NCBI RefSeq assembly: GCF_001424195.1
Contig: NZ_LMOO01000007.1
Location: forward strand, 124,313-188,312
Length of the DNA stretch: 64,000 nucleotides
Reading direction: 5' to 3'
Source of the DNA: Cellulomonas sp. Leaf334
GTDB lineage: Bacteria; Actinomycetota; Actinomycetes; Actinomycetales; Cellulomonadaceae
Both the position numbers and the translations under genes were made by a program. The notes under the pieces are model-generated. The model was not told the origin of the DNA. It saw only the letters and a list, made by a program, of their open reading frames with translations, and searched no databases. Positions 63,075-64,000 of the stretch are shown one piece after another (position 1 is the first letter of the stretch; each line of letters opens with the position of its first letter).

Positions 63075-64000
63075 AGTCGCGCCCTTCGAGCCGCGTCCTG
63101 CTGCACGTCTCGGATCACACTTTGGAAGAAGCCCGGAGTCTCCCCGCGGCCGATGAGCAGCACCCGGTCGAGGAGGAGATTGGAACCCTCACAGGAGGTT
63201 TCAGCGACGAGCGCGCAGCCGTGACACGCAGCGAGGTTGAGAGCGCTGGGTCCCTGGCCACGGCTCTCGCTACAGAGGGGATCCGAGGAGCACCAGGCGG
63301 TGGCTTCGAGCGCGGCGAAGAGGCTCTGCATGAGGCGTGGCGCCTCACCTTGGCGGACGAGTCCTCCGAGCGTCCCCTCCGCATCGCCCGCCGCTGTATA
63401 GATCAGGATTCCTGCCTGCGCGTTCGGCGCACTGGACGAGTAGATCCGTTCTCTGAGCGAGGCCGCCGAGTAACCGCACGAGAATGCCAGCTGACGCATC
63501 AGGACGTGGGCGAGGGTGTGCAGCAGGACGCGACGCGGCGTGGCCACACCGAGGCGTGAGCCCACGACGGAGTCACGTCGGCGACGTTCGATGTCCTCGA
63601 CCCGGACCTTCACGTGCTCGTTGAGTTCCCATGCAGCCAGTCGGTGCTCATCGAGGGTGAGGAGGACCCCCTCGCCGAATGACTCGACGGCCGGCAGCCA
63701 TCTCTCGCGCCCGCGCGGGCCGAGATCGACGTCCACGAGGTCGGAGCCCCCGTCGTAGCGTCTGAACCCGTGGAGGGCGCGCACTTCGCGGAGGCGATGC
63801 GCCAGGACGATGTGGCCGACGAGGTCATCGATCGCGCTAGCGGCAGGCGTGGCGTCGTCTGGGACGAACGGTGTCACTGACACGACGAAGTTGGGCGTGC
63901 CGACGGGCTCGTCCGGGTTGTCGATCGCTTGCTGGAATGCGAGCCATTCGTCCGCGAGCAGCCCTTCGCGTGCGGCTTTGACCTCGTCGGTGTCGTCGGT
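63071..64000 (-). CDS. DrmB-like DUF1998 protein, 5' end outside the window
   Basis: This is the C-terminal 309 residues of a larger protein whose frame remains open to base 64000. It shows the DUF1998 landmarks: LLHTLAHVLMRQLAFSCGYS, LRERIYSSS, ILIYTAAGDAEGTLGGLV, and a four-Cys array (WCSSDPLCSES, AACHGCALVAETSCEG) likely binding zinc, ending in LLLDRVLLIG. This is the conserved end of DrmB, a core protein of DISARM defence. It overlaps the helicase gene by 4 bases and is upstream of it. Whether drmA and a methyltransferase lie further right cannot be seen. Confidence 0.86.
   Translation of the reverse strand, partial: TDDTDEVKAAREGLLADEWLAFQQAIDNPDEPVGTPNFVVSVTPFVPDDATPAASAIDDLVGHIVLAHRLREVRALHGFRRYDGGSDLVDVDLGPRGRERWLPAVESFGEGVLLTLDEHRLAAWELNEHVKVRVEDIERRRRDSVVGSRLGVATPRRVLLHTLAHVLMRQLAFSCGYSAASLRERIYSSSAPNAQAGILIYTAAGDAEGTLGGLVRQGEAPRLMQSLFAALEATAWCSSDPLCSESRGQGPSALNLAACHGCALVAETSCEGSNLLLDRVLLIGRGETPGFFQSVIRDVQQDAARRARL

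Overview
The window is about 72% GC (estimated by eye) with dense, tightly overlapping genes, many GTG starts and ATGA/GTGA stop-start overlaps. This is typical of a high-GC actinobacterium. A secreted GH5 cellulase-like enzyme, a secreted GH18 chitinase, a GH13 glucan-uptake cassette, a CGNR zinc-finger regulator and the actinobacterial phosphatase/DUF3090/SCO1664 gene trio suggest a polysaccharide degrader such as Cellulomonas or a relative. The genus is an inference.

Layout. (1) 1-7.7 kb: start of a secreted GH5 enzyme, then a branched-chain 2-oxoacid dehydrogenase operon (E1 alpha, E1 beta, E2; minus strand) divergent from a CoA-transferase A/B plus thiolase operon. Together these can take leucine-derived keto acids and acetoacetate to acetyl-CoA. 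(2) 7-9 kb: CGNR regulator, a small ORF, a P-loop kinase-like protein and a membrane-anchored coiled coil. (3) 9.3-17.6 kb: recC-recB-recD with 4-base overlaps. (4) 17.7-27.7 kb, minus strand: a compact operon encoding a caspase-like protease fused to a degenerate CHAT-like domain, a 1202-aa helical-repeat protein ending in a FlhA-cytoplasmic-domain-like region, a 441-aa protein made mostly of a second FlhA-like cytoplasmic domain, two small zinc-knuckle proteins and a membrane protein, preceded by another membrane protein. No flagellar or type III secretion genes are present. This is the best candidate for a poorly described, probably conflict or cell-suicide, system. (5) 27.8-33.9 kb: ROK repressor divergent from a GH13 glucosidase and an ABC sugar transporter, with a perfect 12-bp palindrome between them. 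(6) 34-46.2 kb: housekeeping and accessory genes (phospholipase D family, AlkD-like, GerW/YtfJ-like, chitinase, phosphatase/DUF3090/SCO1664 trio, SDR, VWA/MoxR pair, RsmC/RlmG-like methyltransferase).

(7) 46.2-50.1 kb: an atypical, visibly lower-GC island. It holds a 20-bp sequence like the 3' end of a tRNA or tmRNA (attachment-site-like), a 21-bp perfect direct repeat spaced 3,289 bp apart, and between the repeats a beta-repeat protein and a trypsin-like protease with a large insertion. (8) 50.1-64 kb: a defence-type island. It contains a GHKL (Hsp90/MORC-like) ATPase in a three-gene overlapping operon with two accessory proteins (one DUF6339-like), a HelD-like helicase, a DUF2075 gene that has lost its central ATPase region, a winged-helix/HNH-like protein, and a DrmB-like (DUF1998) gene overlapping an SF2 helicase and an unknown gene. 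The DrmB-like gene runs off the right edge.

All domain calls were made by reading translated sequence. No database search was run.
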